This document shows, in pieces, positions 44,166-52,225 of a stretch of 64,000 nt of DNA. A program made the position numbers and the translations under genes. Origin of the DNA: Comamonas sp. KCTC 72670 (GTDB taxonomy: Bacteria; Myxococcota; Myxococcia; Myxococcales; Myxococcaceae); NCBI GenBank assembly GCA_014656495.1, contig BNCN01000018.1, positions 1 to 64,000 of the forward strand, written 5' to 3'. The notes below the pieces were generated by a model that saw only the letters and a list, made by a program, of their open reading frames with translations, was not told where the DNA came from and did no database searches. The stretch's first letter is position 1; the number at the start of each line of letters is the position of its first letter.

Positions 44166-44810
44166 TCAGTCGTTCTGGGACTGAGGAGAGTGGGAGGCCT
44201 TGGCGGCGCTGAGGCTGCTGGCGCGAGCGGAGGCCAACGGCCGCGAAGCGGAGGCGCCCTGCGCGGAGGCTTGGGGCCGTGAATCGGAGGCGCCCTGGGC
44301 GGAGGCCAAGGGTCGCGAGATGGCGGTGGCCTGGGCCGCGGCGCGGGGCTGGGAGGTGCCGGGCTCGGCCACGGGGGACGTGAACTGGGCCTGGGCCCGG
44401 GGCGGAGGCCGCGCCTTCACGGAGGCGACGGCCTTGGGAATCACGCACTGGACGGGGACGATGAGGCTCTTGGTTTCGCTGTCGGCCAGGGAGAACGGGC
44501 CGGGGGGCGCGTCGATGCGGTAGTTCCGGGCGTGCGCTCCCGTGAGGGTGAGCTGCAGCGAGTAGGGGCCGCCCCGCAGCGGGCGGAAGGTGACGGCGCC
44601 GGAGTCCACGGCGGTGGCGCCCTGCTGGCCCGTGGGGCCGGTGAGCTGGACGGTGGTGCCGCCGAGGAGCTGTCCGTTCTCCGGGCACCACACCTGGACC
44701 ACGACGGTGGCGGCGGGGGAGGGGCAGGGCAGCACGGGGGCGCCCGCATCCGGAGGGACGGTGGCGACGTCCTGGGCGGCGCGGTCGGTCCAGTCAGCGG
44801 TTGGTGGCAT
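44166..44810 (-). CDS. Ig/carboxypeptidase-regulatory-like protein with Ala/Ser repeats
   Basis: The 214-residue protein begins at ATG 44810, overlapping the end of the upstream gene by 17 bases. Residues about 34-115 form a beta-sandwich like the carboxypeptidase-regulatory domain (VVVQVWCPENGQLLGGTTVQLTGPTGQQG, VTFRPLRGGPYSLQLTL). Residues about 145-200 are imperfect tandem repeats around SxPxASAQGAS (ISRPLASAQGASDSRPQASAQGASASRPLASARAS). There is no signal peptide. The repeat tail could be a flexible linker, and the fold is common in structural parts of secretion-delivered complexes. Confidence 0.75.
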   Translation of the reverse strand: MPPTADWTDRAAQDVATVPPDAGAPVLPCPSPAATVVVQVWCPENGQLLGGTTVQLTGPTGQQGATAVDSGAVTFRPLRGGPYSLQLTLTGAHARNYRIDAPPGPFSLADSETKSLIVPVQCVIPKAVASVKARPPPRAQAQFTSPVAEPGTSQPRAAAQATAISRPLASAQGASDSRPQASAQGASASRPLASARASSLSAAKASHSPQSQND

Positions 44811-45477
44811 CGGGCACCTCGCTGCCGCGCTGCTTCAGCATGCGGAGAATCATCCCGGCCTTCTCCTCGGGAGGAATCGACGTCGAGCGCAGGATGGCGC
44901 CGCTCCAGGCCATGGCGGGGGTGTCCTCGAAGCCGGGGCCCTTCACGACGACGAGGTCGGTGAGCAGGGTGACGCTCCTCGCGTCCTGGATGCCGTGGCG
45001 CTCGGCGGTGGCGGCGCCCTCTTTGACGAGCGCGAGCGCCGCGGCGGGGGAGAGGGCGCGCATCCTTTCGGGGAACACGCGTCGCAGGTGCGCGAGCATG
45101 CGGTCCTCGGGTGGGGGCTTCACGGGGTTTTCGAAGGCCTGCATCTGGGCGGCGCGGATGGTCAGCGCGCCCTTCCAGGGGCCCGAGGCCACGCCGTGGC
45201 CGGGTGCGGAGCGGCGGCAGGTGGAGGCCCAGGCGCCAGCGTCGTATTCCGGCGCGGCGGCGTCCGCGAGCACCTGGCCGAGCGCGAACAGGACGGCCTG
45301 GGGGGACTCGCCCAGGCCCTGCCGGTGCGCGGTGGCGAGACCTGCCTGGAGCTTCCGGGTGGCCTCGGCCTCGCCCAGGGCGCGGTACTCCCAGGCGTAG
45401 TGCTGCTTCAGCGTCGCCAGGGCGTGCCGCAGCAGCGCCGAGGGAGGCGCTCCCGGTCCGCCGTTCCAGGAGGTCAT
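44794..45477 (-). CDS. hypothetical protein, type VI-secretion-associated-like, head of the operon
   Basis: The 227-residue product starts at ATG 45477 (a GTG 18 bases upstream is an alternative). It is soluble and largely helical. The C-terminal part (ALVKEGAATAERHGIQDARSVTLLTDLVVVKGPGFEDTPAMAWSGAILRSTSIPPEEKAGMIL) follows the pattern seen in conserved proteins encoded beside VgrG and PAAR genes, where a G-x-x-F-x-x-x-P-x-x-W-x-x-x-x-L core recurs. I recognise the pattern but cannot confirm it here. It heads the five-gene operon; no vgrG or PAAR gene is in the window. Confidence 0.7.
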   Translation of the reverse strand: MTSWNGGPGAPPSALLRHALATLKQHYAWEYRALGEAEATRKLQAGLATAHRQGLGESPQAVLFALGQVLADAAAPEYDAGAWASTCRRSAPGHGVASGPWKGALTIRAAQMQAFENPVKPPPEDRMLAHLRRVFPERMRALSPAAALALVKEGAATAERHGIQDARSVTLLTDLVVVKGPGFEDTPAMAWSGAILRSTSIPPEEKAGMILRMLKQRGSEVPDATNR

Positions 45478-45578
45478 GGGTGTCGGATATTGCACGAACG
45501 CGCGGGTGGACGGGAGGACCTGTGTGGCAGGTCGAGCTCGTCTGACTCACGGGCGTGCTTGCGTATTCACTCGCGGGC

Positions 45579-45980
45579 TCAGGGCTGAGCGGCTGCCTTC
45601 TTGCGGAACTCGATGATCGGCGTCGCATCAAGCTTCCACGCACCGTTGACACGGCGGACTTCCATGGGGACAGGAGCAACGGGGCTCTGCAGCACGACCC
45701 GTTCGGGCTCATCCGTGACGCGGGTGATTTGTACCTCGCGATACTGCTTACCGAGCGCCGCGGCCACGGGTTCGGGATAGGAGCCGCCTGACCAGAGCAA
45801 CGCGGCGTCCGGGTGGTCGAGGATGAGTGACCGGATGGCTTTTTCGTCGCCAGTGAGGTTGGCGAGCATGAAGCGTCGATAGACGTCCTCTGGGGAACCG
45901 GCGGTGTCAGACCCCTTCGAGCAACCTGCCAAAGCGAGAAGCGCAGCGACAGCGACCCATCGCGTGAATCCAGACTTCAT
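45579..45980 (-). CDS. small lipoprotein, 133 residues
   Basis: ATG 45980 is preceded by GGAGA and gives MKSGFTRWVAVAALLALAGC with a lipobox at Cys 20. The mature part (SPEDVYRRFMLANLTGDEKAIRSLILDHPDAALLWSGG, then VVLQSPVAPVPMEVRRVNGAWKLDATPIIE) resembles the NTF2-like/DUF4878 lumenal fold, with a helix followed by a curved sheet, often found in small envelope lipoproteins. It lies between the metallopeptidase operon and the divergent sit-like locus. The function is unknown. Confidence 0.8.
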   Translation of the reverse strand: MKSGFTRWVAVAALLALAGCSKGSDTAGSPEDVYRRFMLANLTGDEKAIRSLILDHPDAALLWSGGSYPEPVAAALGKQYREVQITRVTDEPERVVLQSPVAPVPMEVRRVNGAWKLDATPIIEFRKKAAAQP

Positions 45981-46119
45981 TTGGGTCTCCTTGCATTGAA
46001 CGCGGCGCTGCCTGGCACGCCATGACAGAGGTGCCTGCCACTTGCCGCTCCAATGTGGAAGCATACTCGGGTTTGAGTCTGCCTTGGGCTTGTCCACGCA
46101 CGGGGGCGGGAGTGTGGTG

Positions 46120-46518
46120 ATGGTGAGTGACGAGAATCCGCTTCGCATTGCGTCCGAGCTCGCCCAGGCAGGTAGGACGGCCGAAGCCATTGCTTGCCTG
46201 GAATCCGCCTTGGCGCGCACTCGGTCGAGCAAGGAGCGGCCCGCGAGTGCGTCCCTCCTGGCGAGAACAGCGGGACTCTTTTGTGAGAGCGCCGGGGAGT
46301 TATCGCAGGCAGCGCTCTATTACGAAGAAGCACTGGCTACGGCGGAGCGCGACCCACTTCCGTTGCTCGCTCTGGCTGGCGTCCGCTGGCGATTGGGTCC
46401 GCCGGACAGCGCACGTTCGTGCCTGGCGAAAGCAGAAGCCTTGGCGCAGTCCGCCTCGGATGCGGAGGCCTTGAAGTGCGTTGCCAGTCTCCGCTCGGAG
46501 TGGGCACACGACGACTGA
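46120..46518 (+). CDS. TPR-like protein upstream of the sitA-like gene
   Basis: The 132-residue product (ATG 46120, with GGGAG upstream; an upstream in-frame start at 46042 is less likely) is an all-helical TPR-like repeat protein: NPLRIASELAQAGRTAEAIACLESAL and AGELSQAALYYEEALATAERDPLPLLALAGVRWRLG. Small TPR-like genes often precede the SitA-type lipoprotein toxins of myxobacteria, and this one may be the SitB-like accessory factor or a DUF2379-type protein. It lies 112 bases upstream of the toxin gene on the same strand. Cytoplasmic; no signal sequence. Confidence 0.7.
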   Translation: MVSDENPLRIASELAQAGRTAEAIACLESALARTRSSKERPASASLLARTAGLFCESAGELSQAALYYEEALATAERDPLPLLALAGVRWRLGPPDSARSCLAKAEALAQSASDAEALKCVASLRSEWAHDD

Positions 46519-46630
46519 GCAGCGCTCAGGAGTCCGTGGCCTGTTGTCTCTTCTCGTAGCCGGAGTTTCCGTCAGCCGTCGCCGCTAGTTTGATGGGCGC
46601 CTCGTTCGGAAGCGAGGCCGTGGGGGACAT

Positions 46631-47965
46631 ATGCGACTGCTGTGGATGGCCTTGCTCCTGTTCGTTGGGTCCGCGTGCTCGACGGTCCGTGTCGTTCGCC
46701 TGGAGACAGGTGATGCTGAGCCTCGCGTGCATGTGCCGCGTGACGCGGAAGGCGCCGGTCCTGTGGGACTGGATGCCGAGGCGTTCGAGGCCGCCGTGGC
46801 CTCATTGGCTCGAGACGTGATGCCGTCCCTGCATCCACTGCACGATGCGCGCCGACGCTTCGGAGTTCCGGACAGGAGCGGAGTCTACGCGTACGAGCGC
46901 CGAGGCCAGCGGCTGATTCCCCTGGAGGAGCGCTCGGATGGCCCGCGCTTGTTGGAGAACTACGCGGACGAGGAACTGACGCGTGCCTATGGCCAGTGGT
47001 GCGCGCGCAGGCGGCACGCTGGAGACTGACTTCGGCTGTTGGATGAAGGTCCGCTGCTGGCCAGCGATGGCAAGTACACGCTGGCGATGGCCATCGCCAT
47101 GGATTCAGTCTGGGATGAGACGGCCGAGGCACTGCGCGACCTGGCGGACCCTCAAGCATTGATGGCGACGATGACGGCGTCCGTCAGCATGTACCTGCTG
47201 CCGTGGGCTTTGCCGGAGCCCGTGAGCAAGGGTGTGGCGGCCCTCGTCACGGCCGCTGCGATTGCGTACCTGGGCGTGGATACGGTGTGGCGCCTGTTGG
47301 ACGGGTGGATGGCGCTGGTTCGTCAGGTGGACCGAGCCACGATGTTCGCGCAGCTCAGCGCGGCGGGGGACGCGTACGGTGAGGTTCTCGGAGAGAGCGC
47401 CGCACGCATCTTTGTGCTGCTGGCGACGGCCGCGGTCGGCAACACCGCCGGACTGGTGGCAAGGTCGTCGAGACTTCCTGGCTCAGCGCAAGCAGCGCTG
47501 AATGCCGAGGCGCAGGCTGGCTATCGCTATGCAGTGCTTGGCGCCGTGGAGTCCGTGTCGATGACCGCCGAGGGCTTCGCCATCGTGTTGGCGCCGCACG
47601 CCGTGGCGATGGCGGTCCGAGGAACCTCGGGTGCGAGTCGCACCGAGAAGCACCACATCGCCACGAACAAGAACGACGTCTCCACCTTGCGTGGCGGTCC
47701 GTGGACTCCTGGGTTCCGAAGAATCTTCAAACGAGCCGGGATGGAACTGAAGGACCCCGAAAACATCGTTCAACTCAAGGGACACCGGGGGCCGCATCCA
47801 CAGGCGTACCATGAGTTGGTATTCGAGCGGCTTCAGGGAGCCACGGCGGGATGCCGTCATGTGGCCGCATGCCGAAAAGCACTGACGCGCGAACTCGACC
47901 AGCTGGCGAAAGAAGCCGTGACACGAGGAACCGAAATCAACAGGCTCTTGACTCAGGGGAGATGA
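46631..47965 (+). pseudogene. SitA-type polymorphic lipoprotein toxin, interrupted by an in-frame TGA
   Basis: Bases 46631-47029 encode MRLLWMALLLFVGSAC (lipobox), then RVVRLETGDAEPRVHVPRDAEG and the family segment ENYADEELTRAYGQWCARRRHAGD, then TGA at 47027-47029. Reading on in the same frame gives LRLLDEGPLLASDGKYTLAMAIAMDSVWDETAEALRDL, the normal continuation, so a Cys codon (family GDCLRLL) has become a stop. Without it the protein would be 444 residues. The central region (about 150-300) has hydrophobic segments (MYLLPWALPEPVSKGVAALVTAAAIAYLGVDTVW). The last 115 residues have the HNH/AHH-type nuclease pattern EKHHIATNKND...LKGHRGPHPQAYHELVFERL. SitA toxins pass between Myxococcus cells by outer-membrane exchange. 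Internal restart at ATG 47039 would lack the lipid signal. Confidence 0.82.
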
Positions 47966-47980
47966 GGCAGAACGTTCGTC

Positions 47981-48553
47981 ATGTCGAGCCGCTACTTCAA
48001 ACTGACCGAAGACAGGCAGCCGGGAAACTGGGACCTGGGTGACCCCTTGGATGCGCAAGGGCATGAGGTTGAGGACCCCTGGATGTACGCTGCGGGACGT
48101 GCCGTCCGTGAGGAACGAGGCCGACTGAGGATCCCCATCGACGAGCCTGGGCGGCGGTTGGACTTCTGCACTGCCGGCATCGGGGTGGCGCCCGTGGCTC
48201 ACGTTCGGGTGGCGTCGCTCTTCGCGGAGAGAGCCCCCGCCGACGTGCAGCTCCTTCCCGTGGACCTTGCGGGGCAGCCAGACCAGTACCTCCTCCTGGT
48301 CGCCACGAAGCTCATCCGCTGCATCGACGACCGTGCAACCCGAGAGGTGCTGTACTGGAAGCCCGAGGACGAGAGGCCGGAGAAACTCGGTCAGTACCGT
48401 TCCGTCGCGGGCCTGCGCATCGACCCGACGAAGGTGGGCGATGCCCAGGTGTTTCGCACGTGGGGGTGGCCCATCGCCCTCATCGTCTCGGAGGACCTCA
48501 AGGCCGCCCTGGAACAGTCCGGGGCCACGGGGATGAAGTTCACCCCCGTGTGA
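47981..48553 (+). CDS. Imm11-family immunity protein (SitI-like)
   Basis: The 190-residue protein starts 16 bases after the toxin frame. Its sequence follows the Imm11 (DUF1629) pattern: YFKLTEDRQPGNWDLGDPLDAQGHEVEDPWMYAAGR, then RRLDFCTAGIGVAPVAHVRVASLFAE, then RCIDDRATREVLYWKPEDERPEKLGQYRSVAGLRIDPTKVGDAQVFRTWGW and a closing SGATGMKF. Members of this family sit beside polymorphic toxins in myxobacteria and neutralise the cognate C-terminal domain. It appears intact although the toxin is interrupted, which fits a relic that keeps protection. Cytoplasmic. Confidence 0.87.
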   Translation: MSSRYFKLTEDRQPGNWDLGDPLDAQGHEVEDPWMYAAGRAVREERGRLRIPIDEPGRRLDFCTAGIGVAPVAHVRVASLFAERAPADVQLLPVDLAGQPDQYLLLVATKLIRCIDDRATREVLYWKPEDERPEKLGQYRSVAGLRIDPTKVGDAQVFRTWGWPIALIVSEDLKAALEQSGATGMKFTPV

Positions 48554-48569
48554 CGCACCGCCGTGCCGC

Positions 48570-49385
48570 CTACTCCGACTTCTGCGCCCCCGTTCGCTGC
48601 CAGAACTCCCGCAGCAGAATCGTGGCGAAGCGGGAGTCATTCAGGATGTACCGCCGCCACAGGCGCTTGGGCTCGTTCACCAGCCGGTAGAGCCACTCGA
48701 AGCCCGCGCGCGAAATCCACACGGGCGCGCGCTTCGCCGTGCCCGCGATGAAGTCCAACCCCGCGCCAATGCCAATCGCCACCGTGGGCCCCAGCTTGGA
48801 CGCGACCTGCGAAATCCACACCTCCTGCTTCGGGCTGCCGAGCGCCACCAGGAGCAGGTGCGGGTCCTTCTCACGAATCTTCGCGACAATCGGGTCGTTC
48901 TGCGCGTCGCCGCCGTCCAGGCGCACCATGGGCGAATCCCAGCCCACCACCTCCACGCCGTACTGCTCGCCGACGATGCGGCCCACCTTCTCCGCCACGC
49001 CCGGGCCCGCGCCCAGCAGGAACACGCGCCACTTGCGCTCCGCCCCCAGCTTCATCAGCGGGAGGATGAGGTCCGAGCCCGCGATGCGCTCGGGCAGCGG
49101 CACGTCCATGGCGCGCGAGGCCCAGACGATGGGCATGCCATCCACCACCGAAATCGTGGCGCGCGAGTACGCCTCACGGAACTGCGCGTTGTCCTCGGCC
49201 AGCACCACGTGGTCCACGTTGGCCGTGAAGACGTAGCCGCCCTGGCGGGAATCCACCAGGCGCCCAATCTCCGTCACGGCCTCGTCGAACGTGAGCTGGT
49301 CGATGGCGAGCTGGCCGATGTTCAGGCGCGCGCGGCCGGTGGTGAAGGGAGTCTGCGGGGGAACGGGGGCAGCGGCGGAGCTCAT
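48570..49385 (-). CDS. epsA: WecG/TagA/CpsF-family glycosyltransferase EpsA
   Basis: The 271-residue enzyme belongs to the WecG/TagA/CpsF family, which transfers a sugar from a nucleotide sugar to a lipid-linked acceptor. Motifs include GGYVFTANVDHVVLAEDN (the T-x-N-x-D-H-V segment), VVDGMPIVWASRAM, VFLLGAGPGVAEKV and DPHLLLVALGSPKQEVWI, ending with GAGLDFIAGTAKRAPVWISRAGFEWLYRLVNEPKRL. It is the first gene, going left, of the exopolysaccharide cluster and matches EpsA of Myxococcus xanthus in type and position. It overlaps the epsB stop by four bases (ATGA), so the genes are coupled. Confidence 0.85.
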   Translation of the reverse strand: MSSAAAPVPPQTPFTTGRARLNIGQLAIDQLTFDEAVTEIGRLVDSRQGGYVFTANVDHVVLAEDNAQFREAYSRATISVVDGMPIVWASRAMDVPLPERIAGSDLILPLMKLGAERKWRVFLLGAGPGVAEKVGRIVGEQYGVEVVGWDSPMVRLDGGDAQNDPIVAKIREKDPHLLLVALGSPKQEVWISQVASKLGPTVAIGIGAGLDFIAGTAKRAPVWISRAGFEWLYRLVNEPKRLWRRYILNDSRFATILLREFWQRTGAQKSE

Positions 49386-51643
49386 GGCTTCTTCACCGTC
49401 AGGTCGAGCACGGTCATGGAATAGGGCGGCAGCCGCTGTGTCAGTGAGCCCGCGGCCTTCGCACCGGGAGTCTGCTCGGTGAACCCCCCAGGTGCGCCCG
49501 AGTAGCCCAGCACGCGCACGCTGTCGAGTGTACCGCAGCCCTTGAGTTCAATCTGCGCCTGGGCCGCCTGGTCGGGGTCGAAGTTGAGCACCACCGCCAC
49601 CAGCTTGCCGCCCGCCTCGTCTCGCGAGGCGAACACGCTGGTGCCCTCGGCGGCCTTCGCCGGCACCCACATGTCCTGGAAGCGGCCCCCCTTGCCGTCG
49701 AAGTTCCGGAACGCGCGGAACGCCCAGAACACCGGCGAGCCCTCGGTGGGGTACTGCCAGAAGTAGGCGGAGTAGATGTTCTCCTGCGCGAAGCGGCCCA
49801 GCGCCTCGGCCTGGGCCAGGCCGCCGCTCATGTGCCGGAAGGCGCCGAAGTTGTACTCGCCAATGGAGATGCGCAGACCTGGGGCGTTGTCGGCGATCCA
49901 CTCCTTCATGCGCGGAATCAGCCGGATGGGCTCACCAATCCAGGACTCGTCCTTGTACGTGGGGTCCCACAGCCCGCGCGTGGAGCGGATGCGGCGCGCG
50001 TTGGTGGCCGGGTCGGTGTTGCCCTCCAGTCCCACGCCCACGTTGCTTTGCGGATAGAAGTGCAGGTCCACGATGTCGAGCAGCTTCACGCCCGTCTTCT
50101 TCTCGTGCTCGCGAAGCTGCCGCAGGTACCAGGGCAGCAGCGGCACGTTGCCGTGCGCGCGCCGGTCCGAGTGCGGCATCTTCCCCGGCGCGAAGTCCGC
50201 CGCGGACCACAGGTAGTTCGTCCAGCCCCACTCGGCCGGGCCCGCGATGAGGCCCTCCGGGTCCGCCTTCCGCACCGCGGTGCCGTAGGCGATGGTGCGC
50301 TCCAGGAGCCCGTCATACGTGAGCGGCTCTGGGTGCACGTCGCGGTGCGTGGAGTTCCAGAGCATGGGCTCGTTGTCCAGGATGTACATCTGGACGCTGC
50401 GCTGGCCGCGCTCCTGGTCCTTCTTGCGGATGGCCTGAATCCACTCGGCGATGAACTCCGGGGACGCCTCGGTGCTGGTGAGCGTCGGGGCGCCGGGCTT
50501 CAGCGGCGTGCCGTCCCGGGCGAGCCCGTTGCCCGAGCCGTTGTCCTCCTGCTGCTGCGGGCCGAAGCGAATCACCGGGAAGCCCACCGACTTCGCGTCC
50601 TTGGCCACCCAGCCGAGCATCGGCACCGTCAGCGCGGAGCTCATGCCGTGCTTGCGGTTGGACTCCAGGAAGTCGTCGTAGCTCACGCCGATGTCGACGT
50701 TCTGGAAGAACCAGTCGTTCGCCGTGTTCCACGTGCCGCCCAGCTTCCAGTTGTAGCGGGACGTGGGGTTGCCGCCCCAGCGGCGCGAGGTGGCGCCGAC
50801 CTCGTACTGGTGCTTGTCCTTCTTCTCGGTGAGCCCGTCGAAGGCGATGCCGTAGATGAGCGGGCTGATGCGGTGGCCCGGCGCGGTGCAGTCGATGGTC
50901 ATGGGGGCCTCGCGGCCGCTGCCCTGACCCTGGCGTCCGCCCCCGGCGGCGAGCGCGGCGGCCAGCTCGGGCGGCAGGGCCGCCAGCGCCACCTTGTCGA
51001 AGAGCACCCACTCCCGGCCCACGCTCTTGGACGCGCGCATCACCACGCGGTCGAACGGCTGGCCGCGCGGGTTGAGCAGCTCCATGGGGATGATGATTTC
51101 AGCCCACTCGCCGTCCCTGCGGACCTCGAGCTCGGGGGTGACGGGGATGCGCGGGAAGCTCGCGGCGCCCGGCGCGTCCAGACGGACCTCCAGGAACTCG
51201 CCGAAGGCCTCCGGGGCGCTGAGCCGGAACGAGAGCGCGCCGAACGTCCCCTCCAGCTTGGGCCGGTAGAGAATCCACCCGCCGTAGTTGAACATGCGCA
51301 TGCGCGCGGGCGCGCCCTTGGGGAGCTGGCGCTGCGCCCAGCCGATGTCCGTCCAGCCCGAGGCCAGGCCCCCGTCGTACAGCATCAGCGGGGCGGTCTT
51401 CTCCAGGCTGGCGGTGAGGCTCGCCGCGGCGGTGTCGGTGGTACCGCCAGGGGCCGCTGTGGCAGCGCCGCTCGGGGCGCTGGCTGCCGTGCCGCTGGCC
51501 GCCGCCGAGTTGCCGCTCGCACCCGGCGCCTCCGCGCCCACTGCCTGCGCCACTGCCACCGAGCCACCGGCGAGCAGCGCACCCGACAGGACCGCGGCGC
51601 CCGCCTTCGTCCGTGAACGCTTCACTCCGTCCTCCATCGGCAC
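49382..51643 (-). CDS. epsB: GH44-family glycoside hydrolase EpsB
   Basis: This 753-residue secreted protein starts at 51643; an N-terminal hydrophobic signal segment (AGAAVLSGALLAGGSVAVAQA) is followed by an Ala/Ser-rich linker and a jelly-roll-like carbohydrate-binding part (LYDGGLASGWTDIGWAQ). The GH44 catalytic barrel (about residues 250-640) has LIYGIAFDGLTEKKDKHQYEVGATSRRWGGNPTSRYNWKLG and acid/base Glu in AGPAEWGWTNYL, with the nucleophile Glu in RISIGEYNFG. A beta-sandwich C-terminus follows. GH44 enzymes cleave beta-1,4-glucans such as cellulose or xyloglucan; here a polysaccharide-trimming role in the eps locus is the likely one. Confidence 0.85.
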   Translation of the reverse strand: MPMEDGVKRSRTKAGAAVLSGALLAGGSVAVAQAVGAEAPGASGNSAAASGTAASAPSGAATAAPGGTTDTAAASLTASLEKTAPLMLYDGGLASGWTDIGWAQRQLPKGAPARMRMFNYGGWILYRPKLEGTFGALSFRLSAPEAFGEFLEVRLDAPGAASFPRIPVTPELEVRRDGEWAEIIIPMELLNPRGQPFDRVVMRASKSVGREWVLFDKVALAALPPELAAALAAGGGRQGQGSGREAPMTIDCTAPGHRISPLIYGIAFDGLTEKKDKHQYEVGATSRRWGGNPTSRYNWKLGGTWNTANDWFFQNVDIGVSYDDFLESNRKHGMSSALTVPMLGWVAKDAKSVGFPVIRFGPQQQEDNGSGNGLARDGTPLKPGAPTLTSTEASPEFIAEWIQAIRKKDQERGQRSVQMYILDNEPMLWNSTHRDVHPEPLTYDGLLERTIAYGTAVRKADPEGLIAGPAEWGWTNYLWSAADFAPGKMPHSDRRAHGNVPLLPWYLRQLREHEKKTGVKLLDIVDLHFYPQSNVGVGLEGNTDPATNARRIRSTRGLWDPTYKDESWIGEPIRLIPRMKEWIADNAPGLRISIGEYNFGAFRHMSGGLAQAEALGRFAQENIYSAYFWQYPTEGSPVFWAFRAFRNFDGKGGRFQDMWVPAKAAEGTSVFASRDEAGGKLVAVVLNFDPDQAAQAQIELKGCGTLDSVRVLGYSGAPGGFTEQTPGAKAAGSLTQRLPPYSMTVLDLTVKKP

Positions 51644-51658
51644 GCCCGTCCCGCCGCG

Positions 51659-52216
51659 CTAGAGCGCGACTTCGTCCGTGTCCTTGCGCGGGAAGATGCG
51701 CGCGGGGATGCCCACGGCCACGCTGTCCGGCGGCACGTCCTGGAGCACCACCGCGTTGGCGCCGATGCGCGAGCGCGCGCCGATGCGCACCGGGCCGAGA
51801 ATCCGGGCCCCCGCGCCAATCCACACGTCATCCTCGATGACGGGGTAGCCGTTGTCCTTCGCGGTGCCCACGGTGTTGTTGCCGTAGAAGCGCACCCGGT
51901 CGCCGATGCGCGCGTCGCCGCCGATGACGACGCCCAGGCTGTGCACGAAGTACACGCCCTTGCCGAGCGTGACGTCCTTGCCAATCTCAATCCCCATCAC
52001 CGCCGTCTGCGCCACGCGCAGCACGTGGTTCAGCAGGGGGATGCGGTACGCCAGCGCGGCCTCACGGGCGCGGTTGAGCGCGGTGATGCGGTACGAATCA
52101 CTGGTCAGCACCACCTTGGCAATGGACTTCGCATCCGAGTTGCCATTGGCGGCCTTCGCCAGCTCCAGCGCATCCGTCACGAGCGAGCCAATCATCGAGT
52201 CCCTGGCCTTCAGCAT
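51659..52216 (-). CDS. epsC: serine acetyltransferase-like hexapeptide acyltransferase EpsC
   Basis: This 185-residue left-handed beta-helix protein has hexapeptide repeats from about residue 90 (DVTLGKGVYFVHSLGVVIGGDARIGDRVRFYGNNTVG and IEDDVWIGAGARILGPVRIGARSRIGANAVVLQDVPPDSVAVGIPARIF). The Asn/His-rich active-site loop (YFVHSLG) is present, but the protein lacks the long N-terminal domain of cysteine-synthetic CysE. Polysaccharide O-acetylation rather than cysteine biosynthesis is therefore more likely. It sits between epsB and epsD in the minus-strand run. Confidence 0.8.
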   Translation of the reverse strand: MLKARDSMIGSLVTDALELAKAANGNSDAKSIAKVVLTSDSYRITALNRAREAALAYRIPLLNHVLRVAQTAVMGIEIGKDVTLGKGVYFVHSLGVVIGGDARIGDRVRFYGNNTVGTAKDNGYPVIEDDVWIGAGARILGPVRIGARSRIGANAVVLQDVPPDSVAVGIPARIFPRKDTDEVAL

Positions 52217-52225
52217 GGTGTGTGA

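Noticed and set aside
47027-47029. Selenocysteine at the TGA in the sitA-like gene
   Set aside because: The expected residue is Cys, so it was considered, but I see no SECIS-like stem immediately downstream and no sel genes in the window; a nonsense mutation is simpler.
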